This document shows, piece after piece, positions 34,625-47,616 of a DNA stretch of 64,000 nt; within the stretch, counting starts at the first letter, position 1, and each line of letters starts with the position of its first letter. Position numbers and translations under genes: made by a program. The notes under the pieces are model-generated. The model saw only the letters and a list, made by a program, of their open reading frames with translations. It did no database searches and had not been told where the DNA came from. The DNA is from Isoetes taiwanensis (lineage: Eukaryota; Streptophyta; Lycopodiopsida; Isoetales; Isoetaceae). The stretch is taken from positions 11,060,697 through 11,124,696 of the forward strand of contig JAJEKV010000034.1 in the NCBI GenBank assembly GCA_021234155.1, written 5' to 3'.

Positions 34625-35480
34625 CAAGGGATATGACATTTTTTCTGAGATACATTTAAGGCAACATATAAATTGTTGAACATGATACTTTATGCATTGC
34701 TAAGCTCGATTAACAAGGATGACTGTATTTTTTTTGCAGATCACCTACTTAATCCTAAGGAGCTTATGCTATAGCAAGGGATTCGCCTTTCCAGGGGATC
34801 ATGAATCTTGTATTGGACCTCTACCGGATTGGGCATATACCTGTATCGTTGCTCAGCATTTTAGCTCATTATCTTGGTTCCAATTTTTAACCCCAGTGAA
34901 AGATGCAGAGATTGGCTCTTGCTAGTGGCATGAAGAAATGATAAATAATGTGAGGGCTGATAACGGTTGTGTTCATTTGACAGACTTGCTAGCAACCAAT
35001 TGAATATAGTGAAATCATTGGCTTAAATGTTTAATTTCACATGTGCACCTATACTTCCTGATGATGCCATCTACTTGCGGCCCAAATGTGTCTACATGGC
35101 TCCTAAGCACTCCTAAGCTAGCATAGAATTTGGAAATTGTTCATAAATGATGTCTGTTTTAATTACATTATCTTCTTGCATCTTTCCCAAGTATTTTAAG
35201 ACCAAAGAGCATTCCTGGGCATATCTTGAGATTATTGCACCCCATGATATTTTATTTTGAGATTTCAACTCATCAAAGATTTTGCTTGCTTGCTCCAAAC
35301 AATCACACTTGTATATTTTCACCATTATCTTTGGGTGATGGGCACGAGAATATAAGACAATTGGAAAGAGAAATATTTGTGGCGGCGGTGGCCGCGATAA
35401 ATTTCTTGTATATATAAAATGGGAGGGCGACACCAGTATTCGACCAATGCAATACCTAGTATAATAATTGGCTGATATCG
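34625..35480. other. Upstream region of the EX1-like gene
   Basis: No gene found. It contains the GC-rich palindrome relative at about 35376-35412. The promoter and 5' UTR of EX1 should lie here, but I cannot point to a reliable TATA box or start. GTGCAG at 35481-35486 looks like a splice acceptor, so a leader intron is possible. Confidence 0.45.
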
Positions 35481-35555
35481 GTGCAGGTTCTACCGAGGAT
35501 AGGTAGGCTTGGCAACACATTGGAGGACACAGTATATGGAGATAGCATGCCGGAC

Positions 35556-38500
35556 ATGGCTATCCTGCTTACCAATTCGTGGGCCGCTAATGCCGCCCAC
35601 ACAGGTATAGCACTTGCCAGAACTCAGCTATGGCTGACCCAAAAGCCCAGATGCTGCTTACCGCCTGCTGATTCTTGGTTTTTTAATCCGATTGGAGCAG
35701 TTGGATCCTTTACTCTGAAACACGGTAATGGTCATTTTGAACGCAATTTCCGAAAAGGTGATTTTTTTTCCTCGATTACATGCCAATGTCAAGATAATGA
35801 TCGGGTAGGAGAAACGATTGGGAGTGATGTGGATAATCCAAAGGATCCTTTATTGGAAGTGAAGAGTGTGGCTAGTAAGAAGCTTCAGGATTATTTGGAT
35901 AACTATAAATCTTGCGGAGGAAAGTTGGAAGATTGGGAACAATGGCAGCAATTTTTCCGGGAGGCAGAAGAGAAAGAAAATCTTATTTCAGCAATGGAGG
36001 TATGATATGTCAAATTGCAGCAGTTCCCTTAGCAGTACTCTCATCATGTAAGCTGGATAGAAATGGGGAAACATTCAGCTAGATTATTGCAGTGTACAAA
36101 CTCCAATTCCCCAGTTCTGCTCTGCACGACTGTAAAAGAAGTAGTTGGCAAACTATCATGTCATATCAATGCATTAGCTTTTGAATGTTGGATTTTTAGC
36201 ATTATGATATGGCATTTCTTGTCCATTTTGTTAGCCGATGTAAATGTTAAAGCAGCCAATTATTCGGAATCGAAAAGCCAAGCAATTGAATTCAGGCTAT
36301 GCATGCAGGTTATATTGGAGGACGCTATTAGAAACGAGGACTTCCAAGAGGCAGCTAGATTGAAGGCTGCAATTGAAGCAGCAAGATCTAATGACGTTGT
36401 TGCCCAAGTATTGCAGCTTCTTAAGGTAATCTCTCTGTAAATTTAACAGTATGGTTATTTGTACGTTGGCTATAATTTACGCTGTGGTTTGTGCTTGTGA
36501 AGGAACCTCTGAACAGCTTTTGTATATGATCATGCACTTTGGCTCGATCTTAGTTTGTCCTCTGTAAGGAGGCTATAAAAACAAAAAATGGAACTCGTTT
36601 GATAGGAATTTATCATATGTAGGTGGATGTTAAAACTGATTGAGTAGGCAAATTGTTGTGTGAGATTATTTGAACTACCATGTCAATTCTTGTTTATCTT
36701 AAATCAGGTGTTAGGGGATTAGATAATCATAATACTTCACGTCCATTTTATAGGGCGCATTGGAAGAGGAAAGATATGGTGATGCAGCACGCTTAAGGGA
36801 TGAAGCTGGAGCTGGTTTGGTGAGCACTATATTGGAACTTAGTTTTATGTGCTGTTTGTGAAAATTTGAGGCCATCTGGCACATAAATAGTTCGGCCTTA
36901 TATTCATACTCTGTCCCCCATATGATCTGATTATCTAATTTGGGACTTTGCATTTATAAAATGTTATCACAGGATCCATGCCGGCAGAAGCTAAGTCTTT
37001 GCTAACCAACTGTACTTCATGAAACAGGTAGGCTGGTGGTCTGGTTTATCCGAGAAAGACCCATATGGTCGCATTATAAATATTAAGCCTGCTTACTGCA
37101 GGCTCATCGCTGAAAGTTATACTCCCAGGTTCCACTTCTCTTTTGGTTCTTTCAACATCATGTCTTATTTTGTAGTAGGAAAATAACAACAATCAAAATT
37201 GTCTGTCCAGACAGCTTGCTGTTGGTGCTCCAGGTGTCCCACTCTTTGAATTGTTTGTTCAGAAAAAAGACAGGGAGGAGTATGAGACACAGGTATTTGC
37301 ATCGGATGACAACATATCGGTTTATCTTGTCAAGCTTTTATGCAAGCACTTATCCTTTTATGTACCATCTAGGCAGTTTATTTGAAGAGGGACCAGCCTG
37401 AAGCTGATCCATCAAAGAAGATTAAGAAAGTTTTAGATGCTGTTATTGCAAGGAAGGTGTCAAATGAAGACAAAGTAGAAGGTTCTGACGATGACACTGG
37501 AAAGAAAGAAGACAGTCATGAAGAACGAGAGAAGGTGAATGACCTTATAAACTTTCTAAAGGAAAGGGTTCCAGATTTAAAATTAAAGGTTGTGAAGGTT
37601 TCTGGGCCAGACATCAGGGAAGATGACATACCTAAGATTATTGACAAGCTCATAGAAGGAAATGTTAAGGAGGAGGATCAGTTGAAGGTTGAAGAAATTG
37701 TTGAAAATCAGCTGGAAGAGCTTGAAGCAAGTATTGCAGACATCGAGAAATCACATGAAAGGGAAGTGTCTGTAAGAGTTGTCTTAGGTGGTGCATCGCC
37801 GACAAGCCGAGAAGACATCTCGTCAAAGCCAGCAGTAAAGACACCAGCTAAACTAGAAAAGATTGGTAAAAACCAGTTTTTATTTCACTTAGAAAGTGCA
37901 AAGGATATTGCAACAGCTGAGGAGTCAGAGGAAGTAGCAAAAATCTCTGCAATTTCAGCAGATCTTATGCCAGGCGACGTTGCCAAAGTTCTTCGAAAGG
38001 CTGAGAAACCATCTAGGAAGGTGTGAATTCACTCCGATACTGAGTATACTATTTGTTTAAAGGCTCTTTCAACTAAACACGTCCTTTTTAGGGAACAAAG
38101 GGTTTGGGGGACATTATCCGTCTTGCATTAAACCAATCAGAAAGAAGGCATGACCTGCGCCGAAGAACGAAGTTCGAGCGGTTAGAAGTTTCAGGAGGGA
38201 ACACTGATGTGTTTAGTGGTATGCTTTTATGCACATATGGAAGTGTTGCTGTAATGTATATGAGGAACTGTCGTATCCCTGCTAAGCAACCTGTGGAATT
38301 TAAAACCAGCCACATGTGGAGATCTTAATGTCACTCTGTTGATATTTATTTAAAAATCTAAATGGCACTTTATTAATATTTACTTAAAATTGTATTGTGT
38401 GATGCAGTGCATCTTGTTGTGTTCTGGCTAGTCTAATTGTGCCTGGATTTTTCTGCAATTTTTGTTGCCAGGTCTATACATTGGGGCATATGGAGCAAAC

Positions 38501-39130
38501 ACTCCTGAAGTGGTCAAATTGACACGTAAGTATGGTAGGTGGGGAGATCATGCACCACCATCCAATGTGAAGACTGAGAATTACGACTATGTCGAGGCCG
38601 TCAAATTAACTGGTGACTTCAATGTCCCAGCTGGGCAGGTCCGTTTTCTCTTGTTGACAGAATTTGTGACATGGTTTGGTATCTGACCATCATTGGCGTA
38701 CATTCAGGTCACCTTTCGATCAAAGATTGGGAAAGAGAATCGTTTGTCTCCACTTGGATTCTATCCAGACGAACTAGGCGTGGTATGAGAATTGCTAAAA
38801 TCTTTTAGTTTTATGCAAATTTTTATGGTACAGAAGTCACGCTTGAAATATTGAAATGCATCAGGTTGCAAGATATAAAGGGCAAGGACGCCTTGCAGAA
38901 CCAGGATTTCAGAATCCGGGGTGGGTTGATGGAGAATTATTAGTTCTAGATGGCAAGGTCAGCACAGAGTCTTTTCTTTAGTCGCCAAATAGGCCTATAA
39001 TCCAAATCTCATTTTGTGCTGGATTTCTGTGCAGGGCAGTAGCTATACCAATGGCGCAGAGCTTGGATTCGTATACACTGTATCAGAGAGGCATTTTCTT
39101 ATTCTTTTTAGCCGGCTGAAGCTCACGTAA
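35556..39130 (+). CDS. EX1: EXECUTER1-like chloroplast singlet-oxygen sensor, 11 exons
   Basis: EXECUTER proteins sit in plastid thylakoid grana margins and relay singlet-oxygen signals to the nucleus. Exons: 35556-35999, 36309-36425, 36754-36819, 37028-37128, 37211-37292, 37373-38020, 38092-38218, 38472-38638, 38708-38782, 38865-38957, 39035-39130. All junctions are GT-AG and phases agree, giving about 671 residues, near the usual family length of just under 700. The N terminus ([17 protein letters not shown]) looks like a transit peptide. The ATG at 35481 in the same frame would add 25 residues. UVR motifs: [20 protein letters not shown] (about 149-168) and [18 protein letters not shown] (about 188-205). 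The C-terminal singlet-oxygen-sensor domain spans roughly 430-671 and includes [20 protein letters not shown]. Its Trp, residue 629, lies 42 from the end and is my candidate for the oxidised Trp of EX1. It could be EX2, but length and domains favour EX1 or a common ancestor. Confidence 0.92.
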
Positions 39131-42100
39131 ATCTAAGTTAGAGGGATTTGAGTATTAGAGTAAAAAATGGTAATACAAGAAAGAGGAAATAATGTCACTT
39201 TAAAGTGTTTTAGCTTAGAATCGAATGCCTAGAGCATTTGTGTATATTTAACATTGCCGTGGCAGGAGGACTAATGATACTATGTACAGAATGCTGTATA
39301 TATTTTTTTGTATTATGGGAGGATGCATTTACAACAGTTCTTCCAGGGCAAGATGTCAAAGTCAACGGGGGCTTCTTCGTACTTGGCTAAGTTGTTTAGC
39401 TATATTATATCTTCAAATATGCTGGAATGTAAGAAGTTAATTGTAACTGGGTTATTATATTTGAAATGGGAGAAAGAGATTCTTCATTTCCTTGAACATG
39501 AAGCGTTTGACAACAGGAGTTCCATGTTGTCTTACTAGATTTCTTCTTCGTAGTAAAGTGTGTGGACTCAAGATTAATCAAGTTCATAATCTCTGGCATC
39601 TAGAATACCTTTGGGATCGGCCAGAGGCACATTTTAATAGGCCATTGGAACCAAAATAATCAATCCATTCTTTTAAGTTCAATACTCACAAATATTATAC
39701 CAATAAGGTTTGCAAATTTTCCCCGGACTAAGATTTTGGCAGTGGTTTAGCGAGAAAAGGGGGATGGAATTGAAGTTAAGAAAAAATTTGATTTGAAATC
39801 AAAGGTTTTAAAATAGAATATCCTGCCAGATCATGGCCTTTGCTGGAAGATCGGCCTTAGAGGCTGCTTTGTGGGCGGCCATATTCTTACTGGGTTGAAG
39901 CAAGCGAAGTGCAGGAGCACAATCCGGCCTACTTGCTTCGAGTTTTCCAAGAATTCCTAAGGCTTCGAAGCAGGGCTATTCCTCATCCTTTTTTTCGCAG
40001 CAGGCCTAGTCGAAGCATGGTCTGAAATCCGCAAACAGGGCTTCCATGAGTTTCCACAGGCCGGAATGGTTCGGGAGAGGTTTAGCAAGGCTCCTGTTCT
40101 TCAGGCCGCTGGATTGCTTCCTGATGCAGGTGCTCGGGCTTCTACAATCCCTAAAAAATCCAGTCTGCTTGCTTTATTGCGCTTGCATGGGTGGGCGGTT
40201 CTGGAGAGCAGCAGATGAAGAGCTTCCGGAGGCTCAGAAGCGTGATTGGACAATATTTTTTTCTTTGCATTCCAATGGTTCGTGGCTCCAGTATTTGACC
40301 TTCTCATGCGTATTCTTATACGTATATACACGCAGGGGAGCGCTCAAGTATACGGGGGTGTGAGGTGTATATTTGTGGACCCTAGATCTGGCATATTTCT
40401 AAGAATATGCCAGGATCCAATGACCATTAAAAAAACATAAGGATAGTCCCATTAAGGATCCAAAAAATACCATAAGGATGTTAATTTGCCAATCATTTAC
40501 AACAAGGTGCTGCGCACGGAGGGTTGCCCTCCATGGCCGGAGGGTGAAGTGGCATAAATCATAGTTCAAAGTTTTTGACAATCAATTCAAAACCATAACC
40601 CTGAACATTTGGAACAAAATCTATTTATATTTGTTTAATATTCGATCACGTCACAGTAAAATTCCATTTGGAAGCCTTCTTTGGCTGTATCTGTTATGTC
40701 TATATATAAAAAACTCAGGGTCTCATTTTTTGGCTATACATATAGAAGTCGTAAATGCTTATCTTACAAGTAATAACAAAGAAACTCAGCTCAAAACAAG
40801 TTGCTTTTTAGCGTCCATTTGTACTCCATGGTACATTTTCTGTGGCTTGCAGAAAAAATCAGTTGAAAGCATCAGTAATAATGTCATAAATACGCTTTGT
40901 ATGCTAGGCTTTTGACATCTCGTCAAGTATGTGAAGGCAACTTATGCTAAATGTTAAATATGAAAGACGACCTTGATCAACACAGCTGGAAAACGAGTTC
41001 TTTTTTAACTGTTCTGTGGTCTTGCAGAAAGGCTCGGCGCTTGCAGAAAGACTTGGTGGATTTAATTGAAAAGATAGTGCCCCATCTCTAGTCACTATTA
41101 AGGAGAATAATTTCAGTTAAAGTTCGCTTAAAAAGGCCATACATGTACAGCCAAAATTTTAAGAGCGGGCCATCGAACATATTACAGTTATTCTAAAATT
41201 TTGCTACTCGCTGATGAATTATTGCCATCTAATATGGCCTTCAGGCTTCCAATTTTCCTTCCAGGATGAACGCACGGAGTGCTGAAACTAGCCTTGAGTC
41301 GGCAAGCAGTCTACATGAGTCGGTAAAGATTTTACTCACCTCTCATGGCAAGGGTCGATTCTAATGAAGTTGCCAATTCATGAACTCTATTGAAATTTTC
41401 TTCCTTCTTAGTTTCAAGGCATAGTCATTGTTTCTTAATAGCTTACAATCTATATATTTGAAAGTTGTTCACTTGATAAATGCAAAAGGTGTTGATATAT
41501 TGTACGGGCCATTTAACAATTGATGGCTTTATTTATGTTTATAACAAAATGAATTTAACAAAAATGAGGATCTTGTTCTATTCTTCGCATTGCCACGATG
41601 CCCGGCTATGTCCAACAAGTGAATGCCGCCACGCGCTCCGCGGCACTGCTTGACCATATCTGGACAAACTTCAAGCCTGCCTTTTGCGACATCGGCCATT
41701 GCTACTGGAGCGACCATAGACGAGCATATATAGTGTTCACTTGAACGTGGCAATGTGTGGAGGAATTTAGTGTCCTTTTGCAAATTTAGCTGGTGTCAAT
41801 ATAAGCAAATCTTTATCATTTAAGTTACGTATTGGATTTGTCTTTGAATTTGATAATGTTATAACCTAACTAAGAGTTGGGGCGTGAGATTTCGAAGGTT
41901 TCTTCTCTAATTTGGTTTTGGGTTTTGCTTGCTAGAGTTGCATTTGCTCGTGAATTTGAATGTTCGGTATTTCGTGACATAGTCATGCAGTGCTTTGGTT
42001 TGGTTTGGTTGCAGTGGTTTGGTTTTGAGCATGTTTTAAGAAATGACACTGAATTATGACACTAACCTGGACTTCTTGAAGCCGAAAGTTTATGTGAACA

Positions 42101-43156
42101 GCTCCTAGAAAATTTGATTGAGAGATTGGGTGATGTATAGTCGAACCTGTAAAGAATAATATGTGGAGAGTCATGTTTATTGCATAGGGCAGCAAGGGAA
42201 AGCAAATACAAAATAAGGACAGCCCATACTTGATACTTCTCCAACGAAAACCTGAAATAGATTAAATTAGAAAAAGATTGACTCTAATTATTAGCATTCA
42301 GGTCAGAGCAGATGCAAGCAATTTGGACTACGAGAATCTGAAATAAGTCATTAACCTCTCCCCGCGGATGCAAAGGTGCACAGCCTAGCAACAAATCTGG
42401 GAAATAGAAGCATGGCATTGCGGTTTATAATAATTTGACATGCCAAACAAATCAATCTACACAAATACATGTCAATGCCCCCCATGCTCAGACTGTATCC
42501 AGGCACAAAAGCATGTCCATTCTTGAAGAAACGTGCCTTGGATCACTAGTGTTGGACTACTGAATTTAGATCTCGAGTACCCATTTTTGTTTCGCCAGCA
42601 AATGTCCTGGTTTGCACTCTACCAGTATTTCCCACAGAGGAAAAGTTCCTTATACTTCTAACACATGTCTAAATTGGTTAGATCATTTCCATCTATAAAC
42701 ATAACTGAAAGTAAAGATGCTAAAGATTCTACTCTAATCTAGCAATATCTTTCGTATCATTTTCATCTATAAACATAACTGCAAGTAAGGATGCCAAACA
42801 TTTTAGCCCAATCTAGCAATATCTCCGTGCACATACCACGTATTTTAGCAATAAAAAGACATGGTTCTTGGTCCTTGTTCACTCTTCAGATTCCTTTTCC
42901 TCCAACATCACCTCCCTGCTTCAGGCCTGCATAAATGTGCAAAAGGCTTCACAGAATATTTTTGCTATCCTCAAACAAATATATGTACCAATCTGCCCTC
43001 CTTCAACGTAATAATTTATCACTTTATGATCCAAGCACAGAAATATTTCCCATTCTTCCAAGAATGTCCCTTGCATAGCTCGAAATTGTCTAGTTTAATC
43101 CTATGCATGTATAGCAGGCAGCCAAAATACCAACAGGCTCGGATTGTGCAGGTCTG
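39131..43156. other. Gene-poor interval after EX1
   Basis: No convincing gene. The 3' UTR of EX1 must start here. Frames at 40046-40363 and 41529-41783 have no recognisable domain. A roughly 72-bp tandem duplication lies at about 42682-42755 and 42756-42826 (shared CATCTATAAACATAACTG and TCTAGCAATATCT). Confidence 0.5.
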
Positions 43157-44453
43157 CCAATGCAAAATCTCATTGAAATTGAATCCTTCTAAGGATCCGT
43201 CTACAATGTTTCAAGATTTTACACACTTGGTTTCTTACTGGCACTATTTGAATGTTAAACATTGCAACTAAAATCTATCTGCACTGCACTAGCAAAAAGA
43301 TTTCTAAGTGCATAAGCTCTGGACTATAAATTTTACCTCTGTGTGCGCCTTCCTGTTATTCGGCTTTATATCTTCATTGTAATGTGCAGAACCATTTGTC
43401 CACTTTAGCGAGGCAATTTTTAAAGTTTGTGGTGCAAAGCTCCATCTCAAGATCCTTTTAATTGCCCCATGCAATATCTGGTATCCATTCCCAGATCTGC
43501 CACTACAACATTCAAATTAGTATGCATGCATATGATTTCTTTCCTTTTATGTTAAATGTGCAAATGACAATATGATGCAAGCCTATCCAGAAAATGACGA
43601 ACACATTGTATATATAGACGCCAATTAATGCTGCAAGCTAGTTATCAACTGCAAACAATAGTGTAATCTCTGCAGAAGTAACTAAAGTAGTTCTTCACTA
43701 TAAAGACACAATTACGAAGAAATTACTACAGCTCACCCCAGTCATGAATTGCATGGTTGTGAATAGGCCCATCAACCATAACAAATCTCTCGCATGAACC
43801 GAAAGGATGTTACCCTGGACTAGAATCAAAGCAAAAACTAGAGTAATAAGATGCTAACCTGCAATGGTGGCTATGACGGCGTGCAGGATAGCACCACATT
43901 ATCAAAGCGCCTACAAATCTCAGCTATGTGATTCTTTGAAACAATAACTATCATAGTTGCAATAAACAATGGTCGTCATGCTCATTTAATGTAAAGTAAA
44001 AAAGAAAGGCATTTAAGTCAGAAACAATACCTCAACCGTTTCCGCATAAAGCAAACGGGGCCTTAACCTCGTTCAACTTTAGAAGTTTTTCTTGGTTATG
44101 TGTTGTTTTCGATGGTGATAGACTTGTCAATCAATGTGCCAATTAAAGACGAAGAAAATTACACAAATGAAAGGCAAAAAACAGATTAGAACACCTTTCT
44201 TGGCTGTTCTCCTTGCGATAAAGGGCGGCCTTCAAATTCCTCTATGATTCTCTTAATAATGATGTCAATCGTCTGCATAACACAAGCATAAATATGTATA
44301 TTGTATATTTATTACGGTTTAGAAGATGATAGATGTATCTCACCGAGGGAAGTTCATTGGACTGCTTGCTCTCCACAATTGTGCGGACAAGGCTCGAAAG
44401 GGACTGAATAGAAGCTTGCATTTGTAATTATTTACCCATGAATCCAAAGCCTC
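43157..44453. repeat. Tandem segmental duplication, copy 1
   Basis: 1297-bp unit repeated at 44837-46128, separated by a 383-bp spacer. The copies are nearly identical, with small indels, e.g. GGTGATAGAC/GGTAATAGAC and loss of a few bases at 45555-45600. Both carry exon-like segments on the minus strand (see next entry). Confidence 0.9.
43430..44421 (-). CDS. Partial unrecognised gene, exons in duplicated unit
   Basis: Exon-like pieces with splice signals on the minus strand. 44344-44421 encodes MQASIQSLSSLVRTIVESKQ plus SNELPS, donor GTGAGA. 44195-44272 encodes TIDIIIKRIIEEFEGRPLSQ plus GEQPRK, acceptor GCAG and donor GTGTTC. Both are 78 bp and in phase. Further candidates are LLKLNEVKAPFALCGNG (about 44045-44092), DNVVLSC (about 43890-43910), ERFVMVDGPIHNHAIHDWG (about 43735-43795) and GNGYQILHGAIKRILRWSF (about 43440-43500). 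I do not recognise the protein. An in-frame stop precedes the first ATG, so that start is plausible. The downstream part is uncertain. Confidence 0.4.
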
Positions 44454-44836
44454 ACCTGTCACGCACACTGTCTTGGCCATGCTCACATGTCTGCACGCAA
44501 ATTGATGGCTTCAAAAGGCTCAAAGCTAAACACTAGAAAAAGGATGGGATTTTAAGGTCAACACTGGTTGCAAAAATCGTTTCCCAACGTGGCTTCTACT
44601 GTCAAACATGTTCTGAAAATACCGTGCATTTTTTGCTCAGTTGCACGAATGTCTAGCAAGCAATAGTGAATAATTAATATTGCAGACAGAATGAAAAAAG
44701 GGACACAAAAAATAAACATGTACTTTCAGACATGCAGCGACAGGGAAAGCGGACATGTAATCATTGCAAAATAATTCATGATGCAGCAATCATCCAGCTG
44801 AGCTTTGCAATTAATAACCCAAACCGGAGCGAGACC

Positions 44837-46128
44837 GCCAATGCAAAATCTCATTGAAATTGAATCCTTCTAAGGATCCGTCTACAATGTTTCAAGATTT
44901 TACACACTTGGTTTCTTCTTGGCACTATTTGAATGTTAAACATTGCAACTAAAATCTATCCGCACCGCACTAGCAAAAGATTTCTAAGTGCATAAGCTCG
45001 ACTATAAATTTTACCTCTCTGGTGCGCCTTCACGTTATTCGGCTTTATATCTTCATTGTAATGTGCGTAACCATTTGTCCACTTTAGCGAGGCAATTTTT
45101 AAAGTTTGTGGTGCAAAGCTCCATCTCAAGGTCCTTTTAATTGCCCCATGCAATATCCGTATCCATTCCCGTGATCCGCCACTACAACATTCAAATTAGT
45201 ATGCATGCATATGATTTCTTTCCTTTTATGTTAAATGTGCAAATGACAATATGATGCAAGCCTATCCAGAAAATGACGAACACATTGTATATATAGACGC
45301 CAATTAATGCCGCAAGCTAGTTATCAACTGCAAACAATAGTGTAATCTCTGCAGAAGTAACTAAAGTAGTTCTTCACTATAAAGACACAATTACGAAGAA
45401 ATTACTACAGCTCACCCCAGTCATGAATTGCATGGTTGTGAATAGGCCCATCAACCATAACAAATCTGCATGAACTGAAAGGATGTTACCCTTGGAATCA
45501 AAGCAAAAACTAGAGTAATAAGATGCTAACCTGCAATGGTGGCTATGACGACGTCGCAGGATAGCACCACATTATCAAAGCGCCCTACAAATCTCACTAT
45601 GTGATTCTTTGAAACAATAACTATCATAGTTGCAATAAACAATGGTCGTCATGCTCATTTAATGTAAAGTAAAAAAGAAAGGCATTTAAGTCGAAACAAT
45701 ACCTCAACTTCGTTTCCCCGCATAAGCAAACAGGGCCTTAACCTCGCTCAACTTTAGAAGTTTTTCTTGGTTATGTGTTGTTTTCGATGGTAATAGACTT
45801 GTCAATCAATGTGCCAATTAAAGACGAAGAAAATTACACAAATGAAAGGCAAAAAACAGATTAGAACACCTTTCTTGGCTGTTCTCCTTGCGATAAAGGG
45901 CGGCCTTCAAATTCCTCTATGATTCTCTTAATAATGATGTCAATCGCCGTGATAACACAAGCATAAACATGTATATTGTATATTTATTACGGTTTAGAAG
46001 ATGATAGATGTATCTCACCGAGGGAAGTTCATTGGACTGCTTGCTCTCCACAATTGTGCGGACAAGGCTCGAAAGGGACTGAATAGAAGCTTGCATTTGT
46101 AATTATTTACCCATGAATCCAAAGCCTC
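44837..46128. repeat. Tandem segmental duplication, copy 2
   Basis: 1292-bp copy of 43157-44453. It keeps the same exon-like segments (for example RFDNVVLSCDVVIATIAG near 45537-45590, and HGAIKRTLRWSFAPQTLKIA near 45090-45150). The splice acceptor of the second exon is altered (ATCGTCTGCATAAC in copy 1 reads ATCGCCGTGATAAC here), so this copy may not splice the same way. Confidence 0.85.
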
Positions 46129-47400
46129 TCGAGAGAGCATAACTAGAATGAAAAGTTGCGATTACATCTATGTTCTTTGAGTGTCCTTTGATTTTCTACG
46201 ATTGGAAGATCTTGTATAGACCTTGGCTTCAATTGGAATAAGTCCCGCCATCTTATGCAAACATCATGAATCGGACTACTGAGTTGAATCTGCAATGTAA
46301 ACATTCAAACCCATTTGTCGATGCACATAAGATCCTAAAACGTGCGAGAACCATGCCGGACGAACTTTGAGATGGTAAACTCACAAGGGAAGTTTTCTAC
46401 ATCATGGTGGATGGCCCCGTTCGCGGTGCACGGTATTGGTCCGACAATCGGAACCTCCAAACTTGCGGAGGGTAGTTAAGCTTTGGAAGCGTGCCCCGCA
46501 TCGTAAGCATTCTTCTTTCAAGGCTGGCTACATTTCCTGGTAGCCAAATCGCCAGGGTTCATTCCACTGATGGACGAAGTAAAGGCTGCTTTAGCTGCAT
46601 TTACGCTTCCCTGACATGAAGACTTCATAAGAGCTGCTTCCATATCGCTTTCTCGATCTCTGATGGCCGATCCCTGCCTTGCCAGTTACCCGGTTGCAAG
46701 GAGTCGTGGAGTTCTTTACATCTGACCGAGAGTTTACAGGAAATAGGAGGTTTGGAGCAGTCACCAGCATATACCTAGGATATTCTAGCATATACCGAGG
46801 ATATGCCAAAACCCCACATAAACAAGGGTTTGCCCCCTAGGGGCAACCCAAAAAGCGTCTATAATGTTGTGCCAATTGCAAAAGCGTACATGTATGACAT
46901 ATGAATTTTAATGGTTGAAGGTGGATTAAAAAAATTGTAGAATACATGGCTTGGGTGGCTTATGTAGTAAGCAGTGCGACCAAAAGTATTGTTACGTGAA
47001 GCTTTGGTTGTGAGCAATTTGGTTGTGAGCAATTCTGCAACCCTGCAAGAAAAAAAGTAGTTAAAATGCTGGGTAAAAGCTTAAGAAAGCAAGTTGAAAT
47101 TGCAAAATGTTGAGCAAAAAATTGGAGTAAGGAACTGGTCGAATTCAAGGTTGGAAGCTTGTCCACATGTTGTATGGTTTGCCATGGGGCCAGAATTGCT
47201 TAGACCCAAACTTCACATGATTAAGGACTTGGAGGGTTGATTCACATATGCATTTGTCCTTGTTTACTGTGCTTTTCCTTGCCTCTGTGATGCGTTATTT
47301 TGGCAAGGGCTCCAAATCAATGTACTCTAAGAGGCAAATACAAGAGCATTTTCTGGAAATCCTCAAATGCTCCTGCTTCACGCTTGTATGCCTGTTTTTA
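46129..47400. other. No gene seen
   Basis: No supported coding region. The first 500 bp follow directly on copy 2 and may be further exons of the unknown gene, but no motif or clean splice pair is visible. Confidence 0.4.
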
Positions 47401-47616
47401 GGTGGGTCAATGTATAGTACATCGACCTTCTATATACATGAATTCCTTCTTATTTGACATTCTTGGGATGTCAACAGTGCCTCTATGAGGTGGGTCAATA
47501 TATAGAGTACATTGGCCTTCTGTATCCCAGGAATGTCAAGTAAGAAGGCATTCCCGTATATAGAAGGTCAATGTACTCTATACATTGACCCACCTAGCAG
47601 AGACGACGTTGACATC
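47401..47616. repeat. Foldback repeat with three related arms
   Basis: A module with the landmarks GGTGGGTCAATGTATAG, CCTTCTATATA and TGACATTC occurs at 47401-47466. It is repeated in direct orientation at about 47488-47540 (GGTGGGTCAATATATAGAG). It appears inverted at about 47533-47593 (TCAATGTACTCTATACATTG, ACCCACC), followed by GTTGACATCCC, the inverse of GGGATGTCAAC at 47466-47476. Transcripts could form long hairpins. Possibly a decayed foldback or MITE element. Confidence 0.75.

Noticed and set aside
26697-35412. One 8.7-kb CACTA-like transposon bounded by the two inverted GC-rich motifs
   Set aside because: It would start inside the hAT element and end outside it, which nested insertion does not allow. 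Terminal CACTA bases and a 3-bp duplication are not seen.
40046-40363. 105-codon plus-strand frame
   Set aside because: No recognisable domain, and overlapping frames of similar length exist on both strands.
41529-41783. Possible ankyrin-repeat fragment on the minus strand
   Set aside because: Only a loose likeness (DIAGHRGNAK). No repeat periodicity or second unit.
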